A DNA stretch of 64,000 nt from Blastobasis lacticolella (taxonomy: Eukaryota; Arthropoda; Insecta; Lepidoptera; Blastobasidae): positions 11,934,501-11,998,500 of the forward strand of contig LR990046.1 in assembly GCA_905147135.1 (NCBI GenBank). The letters run 5' to 3'. The notes under the pieces are model-generated. The model did not search any database, was not told the origin of the DNA, and was given only the letters and a program-made list of their open reading frames with translations. Numbering within the stretch: position 1 is the first letter of the stretch; the number at the start of each line of letters is the position of its first letter. Shown piece after piece: positions 11,701 to 20,840 of the stretch. A program made the position numbers and the translations under genes.

Positions 11701-14700
11701 GAAACGCACAGGACCGGTCTTTGTGGAGATCTCTGGGGGAGGCCTATGTACAGCAGTGGAGCTTCTTTCATCTGATATGATGTATAGATTATTTGTATGT
11801 CGTAGGATATTTTATTGGGGAATCGTATTCTCACGAAAATCCTAGGACACCTGCAAAAACCCGAATAATTGGAAAATAAAAATGAATTTTGTAAGATTCG
11901 AGCGATCTTTGAAAAAATCCGAATCAGTTTAGGATAATCGCGAATATCGGGCTCACATTTCGTAAGCCATAACAGCTGATTGGCTGATATGAGCGTTGCC
12001 CTCTGACATTAGCTAGGCTAATGTCTCAACTTTTTTCTGCAACATCCGAACGAAGAGCACATTCTGGCGACCCACTGAATTGCCATCAACTATTGTTGTC
12101 GATCAGAAACATGAAAATATATGTATAACCCGACTACTGAATTAGGGTAATGTTTTTCGAGTGTGTGAATCAATTTCTCTGCGGTTACCAACTATAATAC
12201 GGGTTGTTTGATGGATTTCAATGTATGTCATTGGTACTTATCTTACAGACGTCAGCGTCATAAAAATACATATTGTAAATACTTACATACCGTGGCCCCA
12301 TTTTCCTGTAGGCTATCCCTACAGGAAAATGCGAGGGAATAAAAACACGCTAACCTAATGCGGATGCTATGGAGTGACATGCGATAAAACTGTGAGTTTT
12401 GATGCCGTTCAACCACGAGGAGTCCGAAACGCGTATGATGGTCCACGTTGCACATGTCGTAGAACAGGGGCATTGTAAAATAATGATACGCACAGTAGAC
12501 ACTTATATGGTTGAAATAGCTATATCATGTGTGCAGGAATTGTCCTATGTGAAAGAATTGTAGGTTTATGTAGGCATGGGCAAACCCTCAAGTATTTAAG
12601 TAGTATATCAGTTATCTAGCACCCATAGTACAAGCTTTGCTTAGTTTGGGGCTAGATGGCGCTGTGTGAATTTGTCCACGAATATTTATTTATTTATTTA
12701 ATTTGAATTTTAAAATGTTTTGAATATTGTGTAATTAAAAAAAACTGCTCAAGTTTTTGCATTTTTTATACCAGAAATGAATTCTACGTTATTGATTTAA
12801 TGATATCACACTTGACCTTTTAGATAAATATGGACCGTTATAATTTTTAGAATAAAGCCAGGCGGAGTGCAACTTTGAATCCCCTCCTTCGGAGCTAGAA
12901 GGGAGGATCCTGAGGGCTACCGATCTTTATCGGATTATTTTGGTTCAAGGAACAACTATGTTTCGAAGTTACATGCTTTGGTCAAAAAAATTAAGGTGTT
13001 TGCTTTTAGAACCTCTACATTAGTTGAACACTCACCGACGCTCTGACGGTGAGGGAATAAATTGAGGGAATAAACCCGAGAGAATATGACTATTTTATAT
13101 GTTTAATTTGACCTACTTTGCAATATTTGGGATCATAAGAAGGAGCATTGTTGTTAGTATCACTCAACCGAACAGGGAAGGCCGGAGATAGGAAGGAGCG
13201 TTGTAGTATAAAAGTCAAATTATTACCTATTTAAATAAATTTAAATATGCTTGGACAAATTCACACAGCGCCATCTAGCGTCAAAGTCAGCAAAGCTTGT
13301 GTTATGGGTGACAAAACTGATTAGTTCTGGGATCTATCACGCAAAACGTGGCATTCTTCTTAACTTAAATACTACGTTCGCGGACGATACAGCTACATTT
13401 TATGTCCAAAACACGCAACAAGTGAACTCCAGAACAACAAGAACAGTCTCAACTTAATTCAAGGTAGCTCAACAATTAGCCAAGTCACTTTTTTAAAATA
13501 GAAACAGATAACAAGAATTTGTGATATGGTATCTATACACTATGTAAAAACCTCCACTTTTTTTAAAAAGTGCATCTGTCCAGCCGGAAATGAACCCTAA
13601 CCTCTACATAGCAGACAGGCATGACAACCGCTGCACTAATTAGGTCACCAAGCAGTGTTCACAACGATTCCCGTGTTAAGGTGGCTTGTTTAATTTAGAT
13701 CTCTGCCATTCTAACTAGGGTCATCGACTCGACGCGTGGGATCAAGTATTTGTCACGCCATTTGTCAGAGAGATGGTTCGCGAGTCGCGAGGATGTTGGT
13801 TGGCCCGTAGGCGTGCGTCCAGCTCGCAAGGAGGAAGCTGTACCGCATACAATACAACAATACCTCGACACAATTTGACTTTATAAATAGTGCAGTTCGC
13901 TTTGTGCACTACGGTAGGTAACTAATAAGCATAAAACAATTCCAACAGTTAACGCGGTTAAGAGCGGTTTCAGATGGTATAATGCGGTTTAGAGAATAAT
14001 TAAGTACCTACCTAAAAAACATAAAACACTATCTATCATATACACTTATACCTACCTAATAATGGCACTAATATGTACATACTTATACAAAGTATTGATG
14101 CATACAGTCTAAACAAGTGTTTTTGTAGTAATAACACGTAATAATAACCTTTCAAAAATAGGTGAGGGAAGTGTTATCTTAAACTAACATAAATATCATT
14201 TAACCAATACAACCTTGACCTACGCTATGTTTAATCAAATCGAAGTGGTAGACGTAACGTGTTTTGTCGATGTTCGAATTACGTATTCCTATGAGACAAG
14301 GTGTAGTTCGCCTCGCATTACTCATCGTTGTTGAATTCACGCCTTTAGTGTAAAGTTAATAATGACGTAAGAGTGATTAAATACATATCGATTCTACGCG
14401 ATTAGAATAGTTTCCTTCCCTGGCGTTTTCAGCATTAGAGCCGGCTACATAAATACTCGTGTACGGTAATCCTGCTATGAATTTTCATAAACATAATCGC
14501 TACAGCATGAATCACTATATATACCTAAACCCGATGATTCCTCTACATTTACACACTATGAGTTCATAAAAGGAAAAATAATTATATTGTTGCCTGTGAG
14601 TCCTTCAATGTTATCAATGACTTAGTAATAAAAAATATGGCAGCCAGAGAGATAGGAAAGCGGTGCCTAACAGACGCCGGCCGACTATAGTTAATTCAAC

Positions 14701-14937
14701 TTCACGAACTAAGTTACGACATCAGAATGGTTAATTTGACGAAGCGACCTCACGTCGTCGCGGCGAATCATCAGCTACCTTCCTGATCAAGCGACCACAA
14801 CAACATGACAGACATACTTACACTGTGGGTACATATTCTTCGGGAAATTCGTTCTTCGTGTACACGTAGAGGAGGCAGGTCTTGCCGACCATACCATCCC
14901 CGACTACTGTAATCTTCAGTCTCTTCGCAGTCCCCAT
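5714..14937 (-). CDS. RhoL: Rho-family GTPase RhoL
   Basis: Small membrane-bound GTPase switch acting on actin, adhesion and cell migration; fly RhoL works in blood-cell migration and ovary. Five exons with consistent phase: 14822-14937, 10864-10978, 8570-8687, 7738-7816 and 5714-5837, giving 183 residues (fly protein about 190). Visible motifs: P-loop GDGMVGKT (13-20), switch I region [12 protein letters not shown], switch [19 protein letters not shown] with Gln64, guanine-specificity TKTD (118-121), ECSAL (149-153), and a basic tail ending in the CAAX box CQYL, where the final Leu predicts geranylgeranylation. The switch I/II sequence fits RhoL better than RhoA, Rac or Cdc42; that subtype call is by memory of the family. 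Exon 4 is only 79 bp and was found by splice phase. Introns hold several transposon remnants. Confidence 0.93.
5880..6160 (+). repeat. LINE 3'-tail fragments inside and next to RhoL exon 5 intron
   Basis: 5887-5995 begins GTGGTGTCCTGCAGAGTAG, shared with 16109 and 38835. 6050-6130 carries 'catcaggcaggcc...cttgtttgccacctt', shared with the LINE ends at 2430 and 52945. Both are short, diverged pieces. Confidence 0.55.
6597..6760. mobile_element. Small MITE-like palindrome
   Basis: The two halves are imperfect inverted copies: GCAATTGAGTGTGGACCAAT (left) against a complementary TTAAACTCAATTGC (right), flanked by matching CGCC/GGCG-containing ends near 6600-6625 and 6715-6755. The centre is GC-rich. 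It lies in a RhoL intron; no coding capacity. Confidence 0.55.
9135..9270 (+). repeat. Repeat-family fragment ('cctgcagtggactgttatgggct')
   Basis: Carries the segment 'cctgccaagcg...ggcaataacctcccctt...ggagaggccctaagtcctgcagtgg' also seen at 16255-16355 and, inverted, at 63830-63925. It ends in GATGATGATGA. Probably a LINE 3' end; in a RhoL intron. Confidence 0.6.
9303..9365 (+). repeat. SINE tail fragment with TATT repeat
   Basis: GGCTAGATGGCGCTGTGTGA followed by (TATT)n, the same tail as at 3870 and 12650. Confidence 0.6.
9396..9540 (+). mobile_element. Helitron-like repeat remnant
   Basis: Contains 'ctactgaacgggttttcatgcggtttt', 'gagagtgattcaagaggaa' and a GC-rich end near CGGGCCAGCTAGTAGG. 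Related pieces are at 18855-19000, 47229-47445 (minus) and perhaps 53805-53900. This style is widespread in Lepidoptera and often assigned to Helitrons; that class assignment is from memory and weak. Confidence 0.4.
11621..11790 (+). mobile_element. RTE-type LINE, C-terminal end of ORF2
   Basis: A clean reading frame gives [14 protein letters not shown], then [18 protein letters not shown], then a stop codon. This is the familiar C-terminus of RTE-class reverse transcriptase ORFs in arthropods. It is followed by ATATGATG rather than a poly(A) tail. 5'-truncated, in a RhoL intron. A second fragment is at 53457-53520. Confidence 0.75.
12293..12340. repeat. Short perfect hairpin
   Basis: ATTTTCCTGTA and TACAGGAAAAT pair around a short loop. 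Isolated within a RhoL intron, function unknown. Confidence 0.5.
12575..12700 (+). mobile_element. SINE tail copy
   Basis: TACAAGCTTTGCTTAGTTTG, GGCTAGATGGCGCTGTGTGA and a (TATT)n end match the family at 3680-3895. An inverted piece of the same tail lies at 13245-13310. Confidence 0.6.
13245..13310 (-). mobile_element. Inverted SINE tail fragment
   Basis: TTCACACAGCGCCATCTAGC is the complement of the tail at 12650. Truncated; in RhoL intron 1. Confidence 0.55.
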
Positions 14938-16084
14938 GGTCCGTGCCGCAACATACGAACAATTATCACTCACAATTCACACTCCTCCAATGACACTATA
15001 CTATAAAATCAACACTTTAAACTAGAGACTTCGCATCGCTATCAAATATCAGCGATTAACTGTTCACAATAAGACGAATCGGCCCTGAGTGAATCTTGGC
15101 ACCTAGTGATGTAATGATCTTATCAAACTTGTAGAAACACTAGTGATAACGCGCCAATTTGAAGTTAAACAAGACGCGCGCGCAGTGCCGCGGCGGAGTG
15201 CGCAATGATTCAGTGGCTGGCTCGCCGGTTGCGCCTGCGCACAAACACTGGCAGACTGCTTCTACCGATTCGGTATTCTACATGCGTGCGCCTAGCGCCC
15301 AAACCGCACAACTTGTAACGTCATACGCATGTATTTGTATTGTTTCACGATAGGTTTGGTCGTAGGACGACTTGCAAATCCGAACCACCGTTTCCATCTT
15401 TTGTTTTGTAATTTTAGGTACCACAAGCGAGTTTGCGTCGCAATGGACAACATAAAATTTAGACTAAATTACATCATCTTTAGGAGGTTTTATGGCTCGA
15501 TAAGCTCTTTTATGTGTGCACTCTATGATAGAGTTTACACATAAGAACAAAGAGTTAGGAGATGAGTCTCTATCTCCAAATTCTTTGCTCCTAACCCACT
15601 AAGTTAAATATCGATAAATGAATTTAGGTAGGTCTTATGCTCGTCGTACAAAACCCTAACAGAGGAGATTCATTGCTTATTTAAAATATTCTTAATCAAC
15701 AGCGACTCAAGCAAGGACAACGCTTGAGCCCTGGCTGACTACACAAGTTCGATCTCTGTTGCGTTTAAATTTCGTTCTACCAAAATTACTAACTCATTTT
15801 GGGCTTAGTGCAATCCTTTTTAACCTCCGACGTAAAAAAAGGGGTGTTATATGTTTGTCGTGTCGTCGTCTGTCTGTAGGTGTGGCATCGTAGCTCCTGA
15901 ACGTAAAGATGGACCGATTTAAATGAGGTTTTCTTTATTTGAAAACGAGTTTATTCGAGATAGTTTATGAACCACAGAATGTAGATGAGAGAGGTAGAGA
16001 TGGTTCTTATATTCAGTTCACTTAGTAAATATTTCAGTATCTAGGTAGAGGACATTGTACCGGTTTATTCTAGTTAAGCCCGTG
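14938..16084. other. RhoL upstream region with a 35-bp palindrome
   Basis: Holds the RhoL 5' leader and presumably its promoter; the stretch 15160-15310 is GC-richer than its surroundings. A near-perfect palindrome lies at 15510-15544 (arms TTATGTGTGCACTCTAT and its near complement, almost no loop). No gene is supported. Confidence 0.45.
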
Positions 16085-16362
16085 GCCCGTGGTTAAGGTT
16101 ATGGCCGTGTGGTGTCCGGCAGAGTAGAATAGCACCAACCCCTTACACTCATGTGTGTCGTACAAGGCGACTAATATTTTCGAGGCAAAATATCAAGAGT
16201 CTCCGTAGTCTGGAAAATGGGCAGCAGCATTTTCCATTATTATATTTAAACACTGCGATCTCCAATCCGCCTGCCAAGCGTGGAGATAATGGCAATAACC
16301 TCCCTTTTCGTGGGAGAGGCCCTGAGTCCTGCAGTGGACTGTTACGGGCTGTGATGATGATT
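16085..16362 (+). repeat. LINE 3'-end-like repeat
   Basis: Starts GTGTGGTGTCCGGCAGAGTA, includes 'ctccgtagtctggaaaatggg' and ends 'gcagtggactgttacgggctgtgatgatg'. The same sequence appears inverted at the right edge (63805-64000) and in parts at 5887, 9140 and 38835. The GATGATG end resembles the 3' ends of poly(A)-less LINEs. Confidence 0.65.
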
Positions 16363-17753
16363 CTAGTTAAGTAATTTCGGGAAGTAGTTAAGAAAAGGGT
16401 ATATTGCCTACAGCCACAATCCATGCCTACAGCCACAATCCAGTGTTTTTGTCGTATACGGTTCAGAATTCGAAAATGTATGTGAAGCAAAATTTGTAAA
16501 GAATTTTATAGGCTGTAATTTAGTACTGGGCCATATTTTCGTATGACGCACTGTTTTCGAGATATATACAAAAAAAATAACAAAACATGGATTACTACCG
16601 ATTGCCGCCAAATAATCATTTCTAAAATACGTTTGCTACTGCATTATACTTATGTATGTATGATTAACACAATGAAGAAAAACCATTAATTGATTACTAC
16701 TGCAGTACGTCTTTTATTAGGATATCACATATTTAACAAATTATCACCCTTTATCATAATCTTAACAACTATAATTAAAAAATGTTTAATGTTACACTAG
16801 TAATACTGTAAAGGCACATTTTTATCACCAATCATACTAAATGTAGTTGACACAATTAGGACAGGACAACAATTTTTTTGCAAGTCAGACAAATTTTACA
16901 AGTATAAATCTAATTTCTGTCACAAAGTTTGTAACACTTATTATCCTAGCTAGACAAATAAAGAGTGGTTTATACACAGCCACTATTTGGAACGATATAA
17001 ACATGCATTTGCAGAACACGCGTCTGCGTACCGTACGATATCGGCAGAGGAGTAGAACTTATAATTGCTACTGCACAAAGCAACCCTTTAACAGATTGTT
17101 TAATTTTAAAGATAAGTTAGTCTAGTTTACTATAAAACAGGGTTATTTCTGCAGTACTACAGGGCTTATTCCACATAATCTAAATATAAAAATAAAATAT
17201 AGAAAATTTTAGTTTCAGTTACAGTTAGATTTTAGTTTCAGTTTTAGTTTAGTGACACAGTGACACTACAGTTAGAGCAATCATATAATGGTTATATAAT
17301 AGAAGTAAATAAAACTTAATCAAACTCATTTTTCTGTGGTTGTCAAAGAGCTAGCACATATCTACTCACACATATAAATGTGGATTGTGATGCGATTGAA
17401 TCACTGCAAAAAGACGTCATGTGTACCACAGGTCTGAAGTTCTAAATGCTTTTTACTTATCAAATAACATCTCAAAATCATATTCTTAAAAAAGGTTTGT
17501 GGCACATGCCAAGTCATTCAAAGGCGAGTTTAACTCCATTCTGAGGATGAACCACCTCTACAAAACACAAAGCATTTTGTACTTAGCAGCAATTCACTTT
17601 TAGTAAATATTAAATGTTTAAGTTTATGATTGACTATCACAATGAAATTACAAATTAATCAACTGCAAAATCAGCAGATGATATAGTCACTAACACAGAA
17701 CAGTATCATGATTCAGTGAACACAGCATCTGCTTAAAACTTATGAGTAAAATT
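16363..17753. other. AT-rich downstream region of the ADIP-like gene
   Basis: Probably includes the 3' UTR of the minus-strand gene ending at 17754. Repeated TTTTAGTTTCAGTT units occur near 17205-17260. No coding region is supported. Confidence 0.45.
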
Positions 17754-19333
17754 CTAATGCTTATCTTTATCAAGTTTCACATCACACAGACCTCCAAGGA
17801 TCAGTTCCTCCTTCATTGCTATCAATTCCCGGAGTAGTGACTGATTATTCACTTGCAGCTGTGCTATCATGGCTCTCTGCTTCCTCTCCTTCTCTTTTAA
17901 GCTCAACAATGTAGAGTCACACACTTCGCTGCAAGGTGTGTAAGAACCTAAAAGAACAAGGAATTACATACTTATAACTACAAAATTTACAGAAACAGAA
18001 GAAGCAGAAAAAGAAAAAGTAAATTTTCCTCACCAGATTTATTTCTTAACCTATCTAATAGCTTTCCATTTTCACATTTTAGTCTTGTTATCTCGTTCTG
18101 TAAACTTTTCTCCTTTGTCTCCTTTTGTTTTGTAACTTGTATTAATTTTGCACGGGTTTCAGACAATGTTTTATAAATTCCTTCAGACTGATCAGATATT
18201 TGCTGTGCTGATGCAATGCAGGCCTTTGCTTCATTTTTTTCAATTGATGCTTTATCTTTTAATGTTTTTATTACTCCCTAAAATTACATAGGTATAAGTC
18301 ATAAAACATGGCCCATAGGTGGACCAAGCCATGGTGGCAGGTATCGACCAGTCTCTTTCAGTATTACATACAGATTTTTTAAGTGGGTTATTTCAGTAAA
18401 AGATTGTGTCTTTGAAAGTGTGTGTGTGTGAAAGGTTCATGTCTTTTACTGTAATAATCCACTTTAAAAATCTGTATGTACTGATGTACCAATGTTAAAA
18501 TTAGTGTATATAATAGTATATATCATTTAACCAGTTTACAAATACTTAAAAATATTATTAAGTCACTTTTATACTTATTGTTAATATTCTGTGGTTATAC
18601 ATACATTAAGCTGCTTTATTGTGTGCTCAAAGATATGGTTTTGTTCCTCTAATCTTTCAGCTTTTTCTGTAGAGTTCTTATGATAATGAATCAGAGTCCA
18701 TACAGCGTTGATCAACTTTACAAGAGCATCGACTTGCAATGTGTTCTCAGTAATATCCAAATAAGGATTAAAAACATAGTTTATATTGTACAGACTTAAT
18801 TCCTAGAAAATAAAGTATAGTATAATATATTATAAACCAAAGTCCCACACCCCGTCTGTCTAATGATCTGTTCGTGCTAAATTAAAAATCTACTGAACGG
18901 ATTTTCATATGGATTGAGACTGAGTCATACATGAGAACGGTTTCGGTGTATAATTTGTTAAAGTTGCTATCCATGAGAAGCCAGGGCGGGGCTAGTTATG
19001 GAATAAATCCAAACATTCAGAACAAAACAATTACTACAACTTACATATTAGATACATTTGTTACTAATAACAGGGTCACTATCAGAAGGCAAACCCAGGC
19101 CCTCGCGCACGATAGCATAACAGGGATATTGATGCCAAGATTATTTGTATTGTATACATTTATTTTAGCAACACATTTAGAAAATAATTATTTACCTCAG
19201 TCAACCCAATCAAACATTCTTTATAGTTTTCAACAGTGCAAGGCTCATATAAAGTAGCTTTCTTGTTTTTGTAGTTTCTTAGGAGCTCTTTCACTTCTTC
19301 GTCTGTAGTTTCGAATTCGTTGAAACGTGCCAT
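17754..19333 (-). CDS. Afadin/alpha-actinin-binding protein (SSX2IP/ADIP)-like coiled-coil protein
   Basis: Four exons, 19196-19333, 18605-18802, 18034-18277 and 17754-17947, join in phase to a 257-residue protein beginning MARFNEFETTDEEVKELL. After a short N-terminal globular segment (about residues 30-80, 'NYKECLIGLTEELSLYNINY'), most of the rest is hydrophilic and looks coiled-coil: AERLEEQNHIFEHTIKQL, ETRAKLIQVTKQKETKEKSL, RLKCENGKLLDRLRN, and a final KEKERKQRAMIAQLQ helix. The order and spacing recall the ADIP family, which in vertebrates (about 600 residues) links junctions and centriolar satellites to microtubule organisation. The insect protein is shorter, so the assignment is tentative; it could be another centrosomal coiled-coil protein. 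Exon structure is secure from splice phase. Intron 2 holds a long inverted repeat. Confidence 0.75.
18345..18482. mobile_element. MITE-like long inverted repeat in an intron
   Basis: Arms of about 37 bp (ATACAGATTTTTTAAGTGGG... and the complementary ...CACTTTAAAAATCTGTAT) flank a GTGTGTGTGTG centre. The nearly symmetric layout suggests a deletion-derived DNA transposon. Confidence 0.6.
18855..19000 (+). mobile_element. Helitron-like repeat remnant
   Basis: Contains 'ctactgaacggattttcatatgg', 'cggtgtataatttgttaaag' and 'gccagggcggggctagttatgg', parallel to the copy at 9396. Class uncertain. Lies in intron 1 of the ADIP-like gene. Confidence 0.4.
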
Positions 19334-20084
19334 GTTGTAGACGTATATAATGGTCTAACTATACTTTATGAGACTAGGATTAATCCGAATTATAGAATAG
19401 ATCTGTTTTGCAGGAAGAAGATTACGGTAAATGTGTGGTACTGGTACAATAAAGGTAAACAAAGTCAGAACCAAGTAAGAACGGAATATTTAAGTCATGG
19501 AAAAAGGAAACCAGTTTTAAGTAAATAGCGACGAAATAAAGAGGGGATACAGAGCACATGCATCGAACTATACAGAAGCGTCTTTTTCTTATTTAACACA
19601 AAAAAATCATTGAAAAATTCCGCAGGCCATTGCCGCCGAAAACACAAGTGACCAAAGAGGATATAAACATTATAAACACATGACTGACAATGACAAGACA
19701 ACAAGTCCCTGACATATTATTTCGATGGACAAAACGCAACGTTATTTTTTTGTATTACGGCTCTGGAAACGAGTAATTTTTTAGGACTTTTACCCACCCA
19801 CGAAACCTATGAAAATTCGTTTCAAAGTGCATTATTTATCAGCTACAATCCAGGAAACCCTGGCCGTTTGCGCCGTGGCCTGGCGCTGCCGTTCTATGAA
19901 AGCATTGAAAGCTTGCTCCCCATGAGCTTCGCAGTCCGTTATGGGCACAGAATAAATAACTACTCTCTGGGTTAGGGCTAGCGCGCATTTTAAAATCTGT
20001 TGCGGAAATAAAATTCTTATTTTTCAGTATACGCACGGCGGCGAAATATCCGCACGTTTTGCCATTCGAGTTCCAACTCAAGTA
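19334..20084. other. Upstream region of the ADIP-like gene, no gene seen
   Basis: Contains the likely promoter of the minus-strand gene. Open frames at 19495-19704 and 19839-20087 show no domain and are not called. Confidence 0.45.
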
Positions 20085-20812
20085 CAAGGTGTCTCAAAAG
20101 AAAGTTTATATTTATTTGGTTTACTGCGTGGACGCAACGAATCCGAGGGGCGCGAGGGTTATGTCAATCGGTAGGCTGGCTCTTGGGAATTCAGTCGCTA
20201 TGTCGCTATAGAGCGTTTCTCAGGAGCAGACCGCGCGTTGTGCGTGCTAGAGTTTGACAAAAACGGTGATTCGGCGAGTGTAGCGCGTAGGAGATTTTGC
20301 ATTCGAGGTTTTCGCCACTCAAATGATGCGCCAAGCATTCCTCTTATTCGAAAATGGGTCATAAAGTTTGAAGAGATCGGTACAACGCTGGTAAAACCAA
20401 AATCCGGGCGCCAAGGTAATCAAGAACGGTAGAAAACATGGAAAACGTGGAGAGTGTTAATCAGTCTGTTCGTGATGACCCGAACCTTTCAATTCGGAAG
20501 CGCGCAAGTGCTTTAAATGTGCATAGATCATCATTACACCGCATTTTGCACAAAGATCTAAAGCTGCACCCCTACAAAATTCAATTGGTGCAAGAATTAA
20601 AGCCCCAAGATGCCAGTTAACCCCTATGGACTTTTTCCTACTACTTTTCCTGGACTTCCTTGGCGCGTTTGAAAGAAAATATCCGTCACGAAATGGCAGC
20701 CATCACTGAGTCCACCTGCCGAGCCGTCATTAGTAATTTTACTGCTCGATTAAATAAGTGCCACGAACGCGAGGGTCTACATTTGGACGATATTATTTTT
20801 AAGAAATAAATT
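20085..20812 (+). pseudogene. Mariner-like transposase relic lacking its catalytic core
   Basis: Starts with AAGGTGTCTCAAAAGAAAGT, a mariner-style end. Broken frames then give the DNA-binding half of a Tc1/mariner-type transposase: a first helix-turn-helix region (20238-20430, ending IRKWVIKFEEIGTT) and a second (20438-20620, NVHRSSLHRILHKDLKLHPY). The reading then jumps to the extreme C-terminal tail (20640-20808, NIRHEMAAITESTCRAVI... to a stop). The DDE/D region between is missing and at least two frame breaks are present. The right inverted end is not recognisable; the element abuts the inverted array. Confidence 0.8.
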
Positions 20813-20840
20813 CCCAAATGTGTATTTTAATAATCAATAA

